NCBI GenBank assembly: GCA_902464485.1
Contig: CABQJJ010000017.1
Coordinates: 1-27,465, forward strand
Origin: an uncultured Collinsella sp.
GTDB taxonomy: Bacteria; Actinomycetota; Coriobacteriia; Coriobacteriales; Coriobacteriaceae
Length of the DNA: 27,465 nt
Direction: 5' to 3'
Shown here: positions 13,603 through 22,195 of the stretch, one piece after another
How the letters are laid out: each line of letters opens with the position of its first letter
Position numbering within the stretch: the stretch's first letter is position 1
Made by a program: the position numbers and the translations under genes
The notes under the pieces: model-generated
The model's input: only the letters and a program-made list of their open reading frames with translations
Told to the model about the DNA's origin: nothing
Databases searched by the model: none

Positions 13603-16179
13603 ATGTGCGATTGCACAGATCATAAGGACGAGATCCCTGCCTACGACGCGCAGGCCATTGAGTCCAAGTGGATGAAGGCCTGGGAGGACTCCAACCTCTT
13701 TGCCGTCGACACCGATGACAGCAAGCCCAAAAAGTATGTGCTCGAGATGTTCCCGTATCCTTCGGGCGACCTGCACATGGGCCACGCGCGCAACTACACC
13801 ATCGGCGATGCCATGGCCCGTCAGGCTCGCATGCGCGGCTTTGACGTGCTGCATCCCATCGGCTTTGATGCCTTTGGCCTGCCTGCCGAGAACGCCGCCA
13901 TCAAGCACAACACGCAGGCTGCCGCGTGGACGTATAAGAACATGGACCAGGCGCTCGCCACGATGAAGCGCATGGGCTTCTCCTACGATCTGGATCGCAT
14001 GGTCAAGACCTGCAGCCCCGACTACTACCGCTGGGGCCAGTGGATCTTTGAGAAGATGTGGGAAAAGGGCCTGGTCTACCGCAAGAAGAATCCGGTCAAC
14101 TGGTGCCCCACCTGCAAGACCGTTTTGGCCAACGAGCAGGTGACCGAGGGCAAGTGTTGGCGCTGCGGCACCGAGTCCGAGAAGCGCGACCTCGAGCAAT
14201 GGTACTTCAAGATTACCGAGTACTCCCAGGAGCTGCTCGACGATCTGGAGAAGCTCCCCGGCTGGCCTGAGCGCGTTAAGCAGATGCAGGCCAACTGGAT
14301 CGGCCGCTCCGAGGGCGCCGAGGTCGACTTTACCCTGTGTGACGCTAACGGCGATCCCATCGAGGGCGACGAGGGCAAGATCACCGTCTTCACCACGCGT
14401 GCCGACACGCTCTTTGGCGTTTCCTTCTTTGTCCTGGCTCCCGAGTACGCGCGCCTGCACGAGCTCGTCGAGGGGACGGAGTACGAGGAGGCCGTCACCA
14501 AGATCGTCGAGGACTCCAAGCATATCTCTGCCGTCGAGCGTGCCCAGGGCACCCTCGAGAAGCATGGTGCCTTTACGGGCCGCTACGTGGTGAACCCCGT
14601 CAACGGCGAGAAGGTCCCCGTGTGGGTTGCCGACTATGTCGTTGCCGACTACGGCACTGGCGCCGTCATGGCCGTTCCCTGCGGCGACCAGCGCGACTTT
14701 GAGTTCGCCCGCAAGTACGACCTCCCGATCGTGCCGATCATCCTGGACGATGACGACCGCGCTGCCGTCGAGGCCAGTGGTGAGACCATCGATACCTTCC
14801 ATGCCGAGACCGTCGACTGGGATTGCGCCCACGCTGCCGAGGGCACGCTCGTCCAGTCCGGCAAGTACACCGGTATGCGCGGCGGCAAGCACTCCGAGGG
14901 CGAGGCTGCCATCGTGGCCGACCTTGAGGCCATGGGCTGCGGGCGTCGTAAGGTCGAGTTCCGCCTTCGCGACTGGCTCATCAGCCGTCAGCGCTATTGG
15001 GGCAACCCCATCCCGGCTATCCACTGCGAGCATTGCGGCATTGTGCCCGTGCCCGAGGACCAGCTGCCGGTGACGCTGCCCGAGAACCTGGACCTGGGCG
15101 CCGGCGAGACTCTCGCCGAGTGCAAGGACTTCTACGAGACCACCTGCCCGGTCTGCGGCCGTCCGGCCAAGCGCGAGACCGATACCATGGACACCTTCAC
15201 CTGCTCCAGCTGGTATTACCTGCGCTATACCGACCCACACAACACCGAGCTGCCCTTCTCCCGTGAGGCAGCCGACCGTTGGATGCCCGTCGATAACTAC
15301 ATCGGTGGCATCGAGCACGCCATTTTGCACCTGCTCTACAGCCGCTTCTTTACCAAGGCGCTGCGCGACCTGGGCCTGCTGAGCGTGGACGAGCCTTTTA
15401 CCAACCTGCTGTGCCAAGGCATGGTTAAGGACGAGAACGGCGACACCATGTCCAAGTCCAAGGGCAACGTCGTGCCCCCGAGCTCGGTTATCGAGCCCTA
15501 CGGCGCCGACACCATGCGTCTGGCGATTCTGTTTATCGCCCCGCCCGAGAAGGACTTTGACTGGGATCCCAAGGCCGTCGAGGGCGCCAACCGCTTTATC
15601 AAGCGCGCCTGGCGTATCGTGTGGCAGCTTGTCCAGTCGGGTGACGCCAACGTTGCCTTCGACAAATCCGCGCTCGACGAGGTTGCGATGAAGCTCTATC
15701 GCGAGCGTCACCGTACCATCGCCAAGTGCACCGAGGATTTCGACCGCGGCCAGTTCAACACCGCCATCTCGGCCGTCATGGAGCTCGTCAACGCGGCGAG
15801 CGCCTACCTCAACGCCACTGAGGGCGCATCGCGCGACAAGGCGCTGTGCTACGGCGTGGCCAAGGATATCGTGAGCGTCCTTGCCCCCATCTGCCCGTTC
15901 TGGGCCGACGAGCTGTGGCATGAGGCTCTCGGCTGCGAGGGCAACGCCTACACCGCCGCCTGGCCCGAGTTCGACCTGGCCGAGTCCATTGAGGACACGG
16001 TGCAGATCGTCGTCCAGGTGCTCGGTAAGGTCCGTGGCCGCATCGACGTTGCCCGCGATGCCTCCAACGAGGAGATGCAGGCTGCCGCCGAGGAGGCCGT
16101 TGCCAAGTGGCTCGAGGGCAAGACGGTCGTCAAGGCCATCTGCGTGCCCGGCAAGCTGGTCAACCTGGTGGTTAAGTAA
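13603..16179 (+). CDS. leuS: Leucyl-tRNA synthetase
   Basis: 858 residues, usual bacterial length. It charges tRNA-Leu with leucine in the cytoplasm. Class I signatures are present: HMGH at 58-61 within PYPSGDLHMGHARNY, and TMSKS at 615-619 (KMSKS variant). A zinc-like CPTCKT...CWRC block sits near residues 168-188, and the CP1 editing domain near 220-430 has its TTRADTLFGVSF threonine-rich signature and the conserved YGTGAVMAVPCGDQRD stretch. The anticodon-binding and C-terminal domains follow. The ATG at 13603 has AAAGGAG about 6 nt upstream; an upstream in-frame start at 13561 lies inside the palindrome and is less likely. The 118-nt palindrome precedes it and a strong terminator follows at 16207. 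Confidence 0.97.
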   Translation: MCDCTDHKDEIPAYDAQAIESKWMKAWEDSNLFAVDTDDSKPKKYVLEMFPYPSGDLHMGHARNYTIGDAMARQARMRGFDVLHPIGFDAFGLPAENAAIKHNTQAAAWTYKNMDQALATMKRMGFSYDLDRMVKTCSPDYYRWGQWIFEKMWEKGLVYRKKNPVNWCPTCKTVLANEQVTEGKCWRCGTESEKRDLEQWYFKITEYSQELLDDLEKLPGWPERVKQMQANWIGRSEGAEVDFTLCDANGDPIEGDEGKITVFTTRADTLFGVSFFVLAPEYARLHELVEGTEYEEAVTKIVEDSKHISAVERAQGTLEKHGAFTGRYVVNPVNGEKVPVWVADYVVADYGTGAVMAVPCGDQRDFEFARKYDLPIVPIILDDDDRAAVEASGETIDTFHAETVDWDCAHAAEGTLVQSGKYTGMRGGKHSEGEAAIVADLEAMGCGRRKVEFRLRDWLISRQRYWGNPIPAIHCEHCGIVPVPEDQLPVTLPENLDLGAGETLAECKDFYETTCPVCGRPAKRETDTMDTFTCSSWYYLRYTDPHNTELPFSREAADRWMPVDNYIGGIEHAILHLLYSRFFTKALRDLGLLSVDEPFTNLLCQGMVKDENGDTMSKSKGNVVPPSSVIEPYGADTMRLAILFIAPPEKDFDWDPKAVEGANRFIKRAWRIVWQLVQSGDANVAFDKSALDEVAMKLYRERHRTIAKCTEDFDRGQFNTAISAVMELVNAASAYLNATEGASRDKALCYGVAKDIVSVLAPICPFWADELWHEALGCEGNAYTAAWPEFDLAESIEDTVQIVVQVLGKVRGRIDVARDASNEEMQAAAEEAVAKWLEGKTVVKAICVPGKLVNLVVK

Positions 16180-16206
16180 ATACCGCGCTCATAGTTGACG
16201 CGTTTA

Positions 16207-16250
16207 AGACGAGGGACGATTCGGCTGGGTCGTCCCTCGTCTTTCGTTGT
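16207..16250 (+). terminator. Terminator between leuS and the lipoprotein gene (probably bidirectional)
   Basis: AGACGAGGGACGA (16207-16219) pairs perfectly with TCGTCCCTCGTCT (16230-16242), followed by TTCGTTGT. The two flanking genes converge here, and the short A-run on the other side (AA before the stem) could also serve the minus-strand transcript. Confidence 0.85.
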
Positions 16251-16283
16251 GTACCCTGCTTGGCTTATGTTTTATGTCACCCG

Positions 16284-16856
16284 CTATGGAATGTGTGCCA
16301 GGTCCCTAAAGTAGACATTTCCCGTCTGCTCCTCGAACATCCAGATATTGAGGTAGATGTCGTTGAGGTCGCTGTTCACGTCAAAGTCTGGATCGTCGAA
16401 GGTGCCTACAAAGGTGAGCATCGCGGTCGCTTCTTCGCCTGCGGCGACGGACTGGCGCATGTGCACGTCGCGGACGACACCGTTGACGTAGGCATAAGCA
16501 TCAACATCGCCAAACATCATGTCGACATCGGTGTTGTTTGTTACCGCAAAGACCAACACGGCGTCGCCGTAGCCATCCGTGTCCTTGCCCACGCAGGTAA
16601 CATGGACGTTCTCGTCTGCCTCTAGGTCGATGGGGAGCTGTTCTTGGGTGTCGGTCCCCAAGCCCTGGGGATCGAATTTGTCTTCGTCCATCTTGTTGAA
16701 ACTTGCCGATGGCGTCGTATTCTTGATATCGCTGTTGCTGCCTAGATCTGGCTCGCATGGACCTGTTTTGCCGTCGGTGCTGCTGCAGCCCGCGAGGGCG
16801 AACGAGCAGGCTGCGATGGCTAATGCGGTCATGCAGAGCATGGCTAGACGTCTCAT
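16284..16856 (-). CDS. Lipoprotein of unknown function
   Basis: 190 residues. The N-terminus MRRLAMLCMTALAIAACSFA ends in the lipobox LAGC, with Cys24 as the lipidated residue, so the protein is exported and anchored to the outer face of the membrane. The mature part is acidic (many D and E) and includes LVFAVTNNTDVDMMFGDVDA, the pattern of immunoglobulin-like DUF4352/DUF5067-type domains, where a charged strand follows NNT/NNS. I do not assign a specific function. AGGAGG lies 6 nt before the ATG (minus strand). It converges on leuS and is divergent from the rimP operon. Confidence 0.85.
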   Translation of the reverse strand: MRRLAMLCMTALAIAACSFALAGCSSTDGKTGPCEPDLGSNSDIKNTTPSASFNKMDEDKFDPQGLGTDTQEQLPIDLEADENVHVTCVGKDTDGYGDAVLVFAVTNNTDVDMMFGDVDAYAYVNGVVRDVHMRQSVAAGEEATAMLTFVGTFDDPDFDVNSDLNDIYLNIWMFEEQTGNVYFRDLAHIP

Positions 16857-17119
16857 GGTTCCTCCTTGCCGTAGAGGTTATGGAAGGGCATGCGGGCAAT
16901 ACGAGCGGCCGGCGCTCTTGCTGCAGTATGCCCCTTAGCACCAGTCTGGCCGATAGGCGCTCAAGGTTGGAATGCCCTTAGGGCCCGATTCGCCTTATGG
17001 GCTGGGACGCATGGCCCGTTCTGGGGCTTTTTTGGGGGCGCCATATGGGGGTTCTCGTCCAAATATCCATTTCTTGTGGAGAAGCTGTGGGCACGCTGAC
17101 CTGCGGGTTTGCGTTGTGC

Positions 17120-17148
17120 TTGCACGTTTTCGCAGGTATTGGTATAGT
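17120..17148 (+). promoter_or_regulatory. Sigma-70 type promoter of the rimP-nusA-infB cluster
   Basis: TTGCAC (17120-17125), 17-nt spacer, TATAGT (17143-17148). Transcription would start at about 17155, giving a leader of some 70 nt that contains the hairpin at 17176-17206. Confidence 0.75.
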
Positions 17149-17175
17149 TTGCTTGCAAATGAAGTTGTAAATGAA

Positions 17176-17206
17176 AGAAGTGGGGTTTCGGCCCCGCTTC
17201 TTTTTT
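17176..17206 (+). terminator. Terminator-like hairpin in the rimP leader (possible attenuator)
   Basis: AGAAGTGGGG (17176-17185) pairs with CCCCGCTTCT (17192-17201) with one T-G wobble, loop TTTCGG, and a run of T follows to 17206. It lies after the promoter and only about 10 nt before the rimP ribosome-binding site, so it would stop part of the transcription before the operon. Confidence 0.75.
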
Positions 17207-17226
17207 GTATGGATGGAGGTGCCGCA

Positions 17227-17721
17227 ATGGTCAAGACCAAGACCGAGCAGGTGATTATCGACGCGCTCGAGGCCGTCGCTCCCCAGCACGATGTCGACAT
17301 CGTCGACGTTGAGCTCGTGGGTGCCACCAAGGCCCCCTGCGTACGCGTGCGTATCGAGGGTGCCGAGGGTCAGAGCCTGTCGCTCAACGACGTCACGGCC
17401 AACACCAAGTGGGTCGGCGATGTGATTGAGGAGCTCGACCCTATCTCTTCGAGCTACACGCTCGAGGTGTCGAGCCCGGGCATGGCGCGCCCGCTGCGCC
17501 GTCCGCGCGACTTCGCCCGCTTTGTGGGCGAAGACTGCGAGCTTTCCTCCACCGCCACCGAGGGCCGTCGCAAGTACACCGGCAAGATTGCCGCTGCGAC
17601 CGAGACCAACGTGACTCTCGAGCTCGAGGACGGCGAGTCTGTCACCCTCAATTTCTCTGATGTTAAAAAGTGCAAGTTGAAGCCCGTCTATGACTTCAAG
17701 CCCGCGAAGGAAGGAAACTAA
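17227..17721 (+). CDS. rimP: Ribosome maturation factor RimP
   Basis: 164 residues. RimP binds the 30S precursor and helps assemble the head region. The N-terminal alpha/beta domain shows VIIDALEAVAPQHDVDIVDV and the conserved tail ELDPISSSYTLEVSSPG then ARPLRRPRDFARFVG, the RimP signature (SPG.dRPL). The C-terminal SH3-like domain contains KYTGKIAAATETNVTLEL. GGAGGT lies 6 nt before the ATG at 17227. It is the first gene of the cluster and nusA starts 1 nt after its stop. Expression passes the leader hairpin at 17176-17206. Confidence 0.95.
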   Translation: MVKTKTEQVIIDALEAVAPQHDVDIVDVELVGATKAPCVRVRIEGAEGQSLSLNDVTANTKWVGDVIEELDPISSSYTLEVSSPGMARPLRRPRDFARFVGEDCELSSTATEGRRKYTGKIAAATETNVTLELEDGESVTLNFSDVKKCKLKPVYDFKPAKEGN

Positions 17722-17722
17722 C

Positions 17723-18970
17723 ATGGCAGCATCCGACATGATGTCCGCCCTGATGGAGCTTTGCCAGGAGAAGCACATCGACCAGCTTTACCTGATCGAC
17801 CGCTTGGAGCAGTCGCTCGCCAAGAGCTACGCCGAGATTCTGCATCTTGAGTGGGGCGCCAAGGTGACCATTGACCGCACCACCGGCAAGATCTATGTCT
17901 ACCGCCTGGAGCCGATTGACGATTCCATGGACGAGGAGGGCAACTTCACCGAGTTCGAGGAGATCGACGTCACCCCCAAGAACACCAGCCGCATCGCCGC
18001 CCAGCACGCCAAGGCCGAGATTAACGCCATCGTGCGCAACTCCGCCCGCGAGCAGATCTACGAGGAGTTCTCCGGCCGCATCGGCGACCTCATCAGCGGT
18101 ACCGTGTTGCAGTCCACGCCCGACTTCACGATCGTTAAGATCCGCGACGGCGTCGAGGCCGAGCTGCCCCACTTTGACCAGCGCCGTTACGAGAACGAGC
18201 GCAACGAGCGTCCCATGGGCGAGCGTTACCTGCACAACCAGCACATCAAGGCCGTGATCATCGACGTTCGCGACCCCAACTCCACCCTTCCTCCGGTCCG
18301 CGGTGAGCACAGCCGTCCGCCGATTGTCATCTCGCGCACCCACCCCGAGCTCATGCGCCGTCTGTTTGAGCAGGAGGTGCCCGAGATCTATGAGGGCACC
18401 GTCCAGATCAAGTCGATCGCCCGCGAGCCTGGTCAGCGTTCCAAGGTCGCCGTCCACTCGCTCGACGACCGCTTGGATCCTGTGGGTGCCTGCGTCGGCC
18501 CCAAGGGCAGCCGTGTGCGTGCCGTCGTGGGTGAGCTGCGCGGTGAGCGCGTCGACGTCATCCTGTGGGATGCCGATCCGGCCGTCTACGTCGCCAACGC
18601 CCTGTCGCCCGCCAAGGTCACCCGCGTTCTCATTGATGAGGAGAAGGCCTACGCCGGCGTCATCGTGCCCGATGATCAGCTTTCGCTCGCCATCGGCAAG
18701 GAGGGCCAGAACGCCCGCCTCGCCGCACGCTTGACCGGCTGGCACATCGACATCAAGTCCGAGACCCTTGCCGCTGACATCCTCAAGAACGTGCCCGTTC
18801 ACGAGGAGCCCGCTGCCGACCTGATCGGTGACGAGGGTGACAACGATGTCCGTCGTTGCGAGTATGTGTCTGAGGATGGTGTCCAGTGCCGCAACCAGGC
18901 CCGTCCCGGCTCCCGTTTCTGCGGTGTCCACGACACCGATGCCTTCGATGATGCGGAGGACCTGATCTAG
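17723..18970 (+). CDS. nusA: Transcription termination/antitermination factor NusA with C-terminal Cys3His motif
   Basis: 415 residues. NusA binds RNA polymerase and modulates pausing, termination and rRNA antitermination. Domains in order: N-terminal RNAP-binding domain (1-130), S1 domain (IGDLISGTVLQSTPDFTIVK, about 130-200), then KH1 and KH2 with KVAVHSLDDRLDPVGACVGP and IGKEGQNARLAARLTGWHI. After about residue 370 there is an added tail with Cys379, Cys389, Cys400 and His403 (C-x9-C-x10-C-x2-H), like a small zinc-binding module, then an acidic end. The usual E. coli acidic repeats are absent, as in other Gram-positives. AAGGAAGG precedes the ATG at 17723. It is coupled to rimP. ylxR and the L7Ae-like gene, often found next in Bacillota, are missing. 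Confidence 0.95.
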   Translation: MAASDMMSALMELCQEKHIDQLYLIDRLEQSLAKSYAEILHLEWGAKVTIDRTTGKIYVYRLEPIDDSMDEEGNFTEFEEIDVTPKNTSRIAAQHAKAEINAIVRNSAREQIYEEFSGRIGDLISGTVLQSTPDFTIVKIRDGVEAELPHFDQRRYENERNERPMGERYLHNQHIKAVIIDVRDPNSTLPPVRGEHSRPPIVISRTHPELMRRLFEQEVPEIYEGTVQIKSIAREPGQRSKVAVHSLDDRLDPVGACVGPKGSRVRAVVGELRGERVDVILWDADPAVYVANALSPAKVTRVLIDEEKAYAGVIVPDDQLSLAIGKEGQNARLAARLTGWHIDIKSETLAADILKNVPVHEEPAADLIGDEGDNDVRRCEYVSEDGVQCRNQARPGSRFCGVHDTDAFDDAEDLI

Positions 18971-19061
18971 CGCGCGGTCGCGTTGGGCGGGTCCCGACGC
19001 ACATCCCACGCTCGTTCAGTATCTAGGCACCGCCGGTGCCAGAAAGGGTAGGTGAAGTCAT

Positions 19062-21773
19062 ATGGCAAAAGTCCGTGTGTCCACCCTGGCCAAAGAGTTC
19101 GGCATGACCTCCAAGGAACTGATGGGTCATCTCGCCGAAATGAAGATTCCCGCTAAGTCTGCTTCCTCCGCCCTGGAGGACGCTTATGTTGCCATGGTCC
19201 GCAAGCAGCTTGCCCCGGTGATCGCGGCCCGCGCCCAGGAAGTCGAGGCCGCCAAGCAGGCTGAGGAAGAGGCTGCCGCCGCCGAAGAGGCAGCGCGAGC
19301 CGCCGAGGCCGAGCGCGAGCGCATCGCCGCCGAGAAGGCACGCGAGGAGGAACGCCGCCAGTTTGCCGCCGCCCAGGCAGCCGAGGAGGCAGCCCGTGCC
19401 GAGGCCGAGGCCAAGAAGAAGGCCGAGCAGGAGCGCCTTGCCCGCGAAAAGGAAGAGGCTGCCCGCGAGGCCCAGCGTCGCGCTGTCCCCGCCTCTGACT
19501 CCGGTTCGCGTTTCCGTTCGCTGCTCGACCAGATCGCCGCGCAGGAGACCGTGCTCAAGGAGAAGAAGGACGCCGAGAACAAGGCCAAGGCCGAGCGCGC
19601 CGCCGAGCGCGGTAACCGTCGCGGCAATAACGACCGTCGTGGCGGTCGTCGTAATGACCGTAACGCCTCCGATAACAATTCCGAGCGCAACGCCTCCGAG
19701 AGCCGTCCGCATAGCCATCGCACCAACGCCAGCAACAATGTCGCTGCCGGCATGGACTTCCCCAACCCCGACAAGCAGGGCAAGGGCAAAAAGCGCAAGG
19801 GCGGCCACAGCAACGAAGAGGACCACTACAGCCGCATGGCGCGCGAGGCCGAGGAGTACAGCCGCGAGAAGGTCCTCGAGGAGGCTCGTGCCGCCGTCGA
19901 AGAGGCCTCTCGCGAGTCCACCGGTCGCCGCAAGAAGCGCAAGGAGAAGCGTGAGCGCGAGGCTGCTAAGGCTCAGGAAGAGCGCAAGATTGAGGAGGCG
20001 CTTGCCCAGGGCGTGAACCCCGAGGAGCTCGACGCCATCAAGGTCTCCCAGGGCGTTACCGTCCAGGAACTTGCCGAGGCGCTCGACGTTCCGGCCAACG
20101 ACATCATCAAGCGCCTGTTCCTGCTGGGCACGCCGCTCACCATGACGCAGTCCATGTCCGACGACCTCGTCGAACTCGTTGCCGACGACCTGGGCCGTCA
20201 GATCAAGATTATTACCCCCGAGGAGGAGAACTCCTTCTCGTTTTACGACGATCCCGCCGACCTTAAGCCGCGCGCCCCGGTCGTCACCGTCATGGGTCAC
20301 GTCGACCACGGTAAGACGAGCCTGCTCGACGCCATCCGCCACACCGGCGTCGCTGCCGGCGAGGCGGGCGGCATTACGCAGGCCATCGGCGCTTCGCAGG
20401 TCATGATCAACGACCGCAAGATCACCTTCATCGATACCCCCGGCCACGCGACCTTTACGGCCATGCGTGCCCGCGGCGCCAAGGTGACCGACATCGTCAT
20501 TCTGATCGTGGCTGCCGACGACGGCGTCATGCCTCAGACTATCGAGTCGATCAACCACGCCAAGGCTGCCGGCGTACCTATCGTCGTCGCCGTCAACAAA
20601 ATCGATAAGCCGGGTGCCAACCCCGACCGCGTGCGCCAGGAGCTCACCGAGTACGGCATCATCCCCGAGGAGTGGGGCGGACAGAATATGTTCGTCAACA
20701 TTTCGGCCAAGCAGAAGATCGGTATCGACGACCTGCTCGAGACCGTGCTTCTCCAGGCCGACGTGCTCGAGCTCAAGGCCAACCCCGACACCTTTGCCTC
20801 CGGTAACGTCCTCGAGGCTAAGCTCGACAAGGGCCGCGGTTCTGTTGCCACGGTGCTCGTGACCCGCGGTACCCTGCACGTGGGCGATACGCTGGTCGCC
20901 GGCCTTACCTACGGCCGCGTCCGCGCCATGCTCGATCCCAAGGGCAACGCCGTCACCGAGGCCGGTCCCTCCGACGCCGTCGAGATCCTGGGCCTGCAGT
21001 CCGTGCCCAACGCCGGCGACGAGTTCCGCGTTTTCGAGGACGAGCGCGAGGCTCGCGCCCTGGCCGATGAGCGTTCGCTCAAGGCCCGCATCGAGGAGCA
21101 GAGCCGCGTGAAGCACGTTACGCTCGAGAACCTCTTCGAGACCATCGCCGACGCCGAGGTCAAGGAGCTCAACCTGATCATCAAGGCCGACGTCCAGGGC
21201 TCCATCGAGGCCCTTCAGGACTCGCTCGACAAGATGGACCAGTCCGAGGTTCGCATCAATACGATCCACTCCGCAGTTGGCGCCATCAACGAGACCGACG
21301 TTGTCCTGGCCGACGCCTCCAATGCCATTATCATCGGCTTTGGCGTGCGTCCCGACGGCAAGGCTCGCTCCGCCGCCGAGCGCGAGGGCGTCGAGATCCG
21401 TTGCTACGACGTTATCTACAAGTGTCTCGAGGAGCTTGATGCTGCTCGTATCGGCATGCTCAAGCCCACCGAGGTCGAGGTCTCCACGGGTACCGCGACC
21501 GTCCTTGACACCTTTAAGGTGCCCAAAGTTGGTATCGCTGCGGGTGTCCGCGTCGAAGAGGGCGAGATCGCCGCGACCGATTCCGTGCGTTTGGTGCGCG
21601 ACGGCATCGTGGTCTTCAACGGTAAGATCGCGTCGATGCGCCACTACAAGGATGAGGCCAAGAGCCTCAAGAGCGGTTCCGAGGGCGGCATTGGCCTGGA
21701 GAACTTCCAGGACATCAAGCCCGGCGACCAGATCGAGGGTTACCGTATCGACCAGGTTGCCCGTACCGAGTAG
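19062..21773 (+). CDS. infB: Translation initiation factor IF-2
   Basis: 903 residues. IF-2 is the GTPase that places initiator tRNA on the 30S subunit and promotes subunit joining. An IF2-N module opens the protein (VRVSTLAKEFGMTSKELMGH). A long charged linker follows, rich in Ala/Glu/Lys/Arg coiled-coil and then Arg/Asn/Asp/Gly-rich (residues about 60-310). A second IF2-N module is at about 325-400 (GVTVQELAEALDVPANDIIK). The G domain has GHVDHGKT at 412-419, DTPGH from 458 and NKID at 512-515. Domains II, III and IV complete it (C-terminal end near GDQIEGYRIDQVARTE). AGGTGAAG precedes the ATG at 19062. The gap after nusA is 91 nt; rbfA follows after 11 nt. Confidence 0.97.
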   Translation: MAKVRVSTLAKEFGMTSKELMGHLAEMKIPAKSASSALEDAYVAMVRKQLAPVIAARAQEVEAAKQAEEEAAAAEEAARAAEAERERIAAEKAREEERRQFAAAQAAEEAARAEAEAKKKAEQERLAREKEEAAREAQRRAVPASDSGSRFRSLLDQIAAQETVLKEKKDAENKAKAERAAERGNRRGNNDRRGGRRNDRNASDNNSERNASESRPHSHRTNASNNVAAGMDFPNPDKQGKGKKRKGGHSNEEDHYSRMAREAEEYSREKVLEEARAAVEEASRESTGRRKKRKEKREREAAKAQEERKIEEALAQGVNPEELDAIKVSQGVTVQELAEALDVPANDIIKRLFLLGTPLTMTQSMSDDLVELVADDLGRQIKIITPEEENSFSFYDDPADLKPRAPVVTVMGHVDHGKTSLLDAIRHTGVAAGEAGGITQAIGASQVMINDRKITFIDTPGHATFTAMRARGAKVTDIVILIVAADDGVMPQTIESINHAKAAGVPIVVAVNKIDKPGANPDRVRQELTEYGIIPEEWGGQNMFVNISAKQKIGIDDLLETVLLQADVLELKANPDTFASGNVLEAKLDKGRGSVATVLVTRGTLHVGDTLVAGLTYGRVRAMLDPKGNAVTEAGPSDAVEILGLQSVPNAGDEFRVFEDEREARALADERSLKARIEEQSRVKHVTLENLFETIADAEVKELNLIIKADVQGSIEALQDSLDKMDQSEVRINTIHSAVGAINETDVVLADASNAIIIGFGVRPDGKARSAAEREGVEIRCYDVIYKCLEELDAARIGMLKPTEVEVSTGTATVLDTFKVPKVGIAAGVRVEEGEIAATDSVRLVRDGIVVFNGKIASMRHYKDEAKSLKSGSEGGIGLENFQDIKPGDQIEGYRIDQVARTE

Positions 21774-21784
21774 GGGGTAGCGCT

Positions 21785-22195
21785 ATGAAGCAAACGCAGG
21801 CAACCCGCCGTTTGGGCGAGCAGCTTCGCGAGAAGCTCGGTTATATTCTGCTCTTTGAGGTTTCCGATCCGCGTCTCGACCTGGTCACCCTGACCGCGGT
21901 CGAGGTCGCAGTGGACCGTTCGTTCGCGCGCGTGTTCGTGTCGTGCGATGCGAGCCGCTACGATGAGGTCATGGAGGCGCTCACTAGCGCCAAGGGCCGC
22001 ATTCGCAGCCTGTTGGCTCGCTCTCTCGATTGGCGTGTCACGCCTGAGCTCGATTTTCGCATCGATCGCTCGACCGATGAGGCCGAGCGCATCACGCGTG
22101 CGCTGGAAAACGTTCCGGCCACGTTGGCGATCGAAAAGGACGAGGACGGCTACCCCATAGCGGATGCCGCCCAGGAGGCAGCTTTAGATGACTAA
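21785..22195 (+). CDS. rbfA: Ribosome-binding factor A
   Basis: 136 residues. RbfA is a KH-like factor needed for late 16S rRNA 5'-end maturation and cold adaptation. The family pattern is present: an N-terminal helix (GEQLREKLGYILLFEVSDPR), LVTLTAVEVAVDRSFARVFV, and the C-terminal VTPELDFRIDRSTDEAERIT. The C-terminal tail is short and acidic. The start is 11 nt after infB and its stop overlaps the next gene (ATGACTAA), so the two are translated together. Confidence 0.95.
   Translation: MKQTQATRRLGEQLREKLGYILLFEVSDPRLDLVTLTAVEVAVDRSFARVFVSCDASRYDEVMEALTSAKGRIRSLLARSLDWRVTPELDFRIDRSTDEAERITRALENVPATLAIEKDEDGYPIADAAQEAALDD

Noticed and set aside
13513..15921. 802-codon minus-strand open frame over leuS
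   Set aside because: Antisense shadow of leuS with the same biased composition.
17014..17033. Hairpin GCCC/GGGC followed by six T
   Set aside because: A stem of only four pairs is too weak to call a terminator.
19023..21644. 873-codon minus-strand open frame over infB
   Set aside because: Antisense shadow of infB; Gly/Leu/Ala-rich and motif-free.
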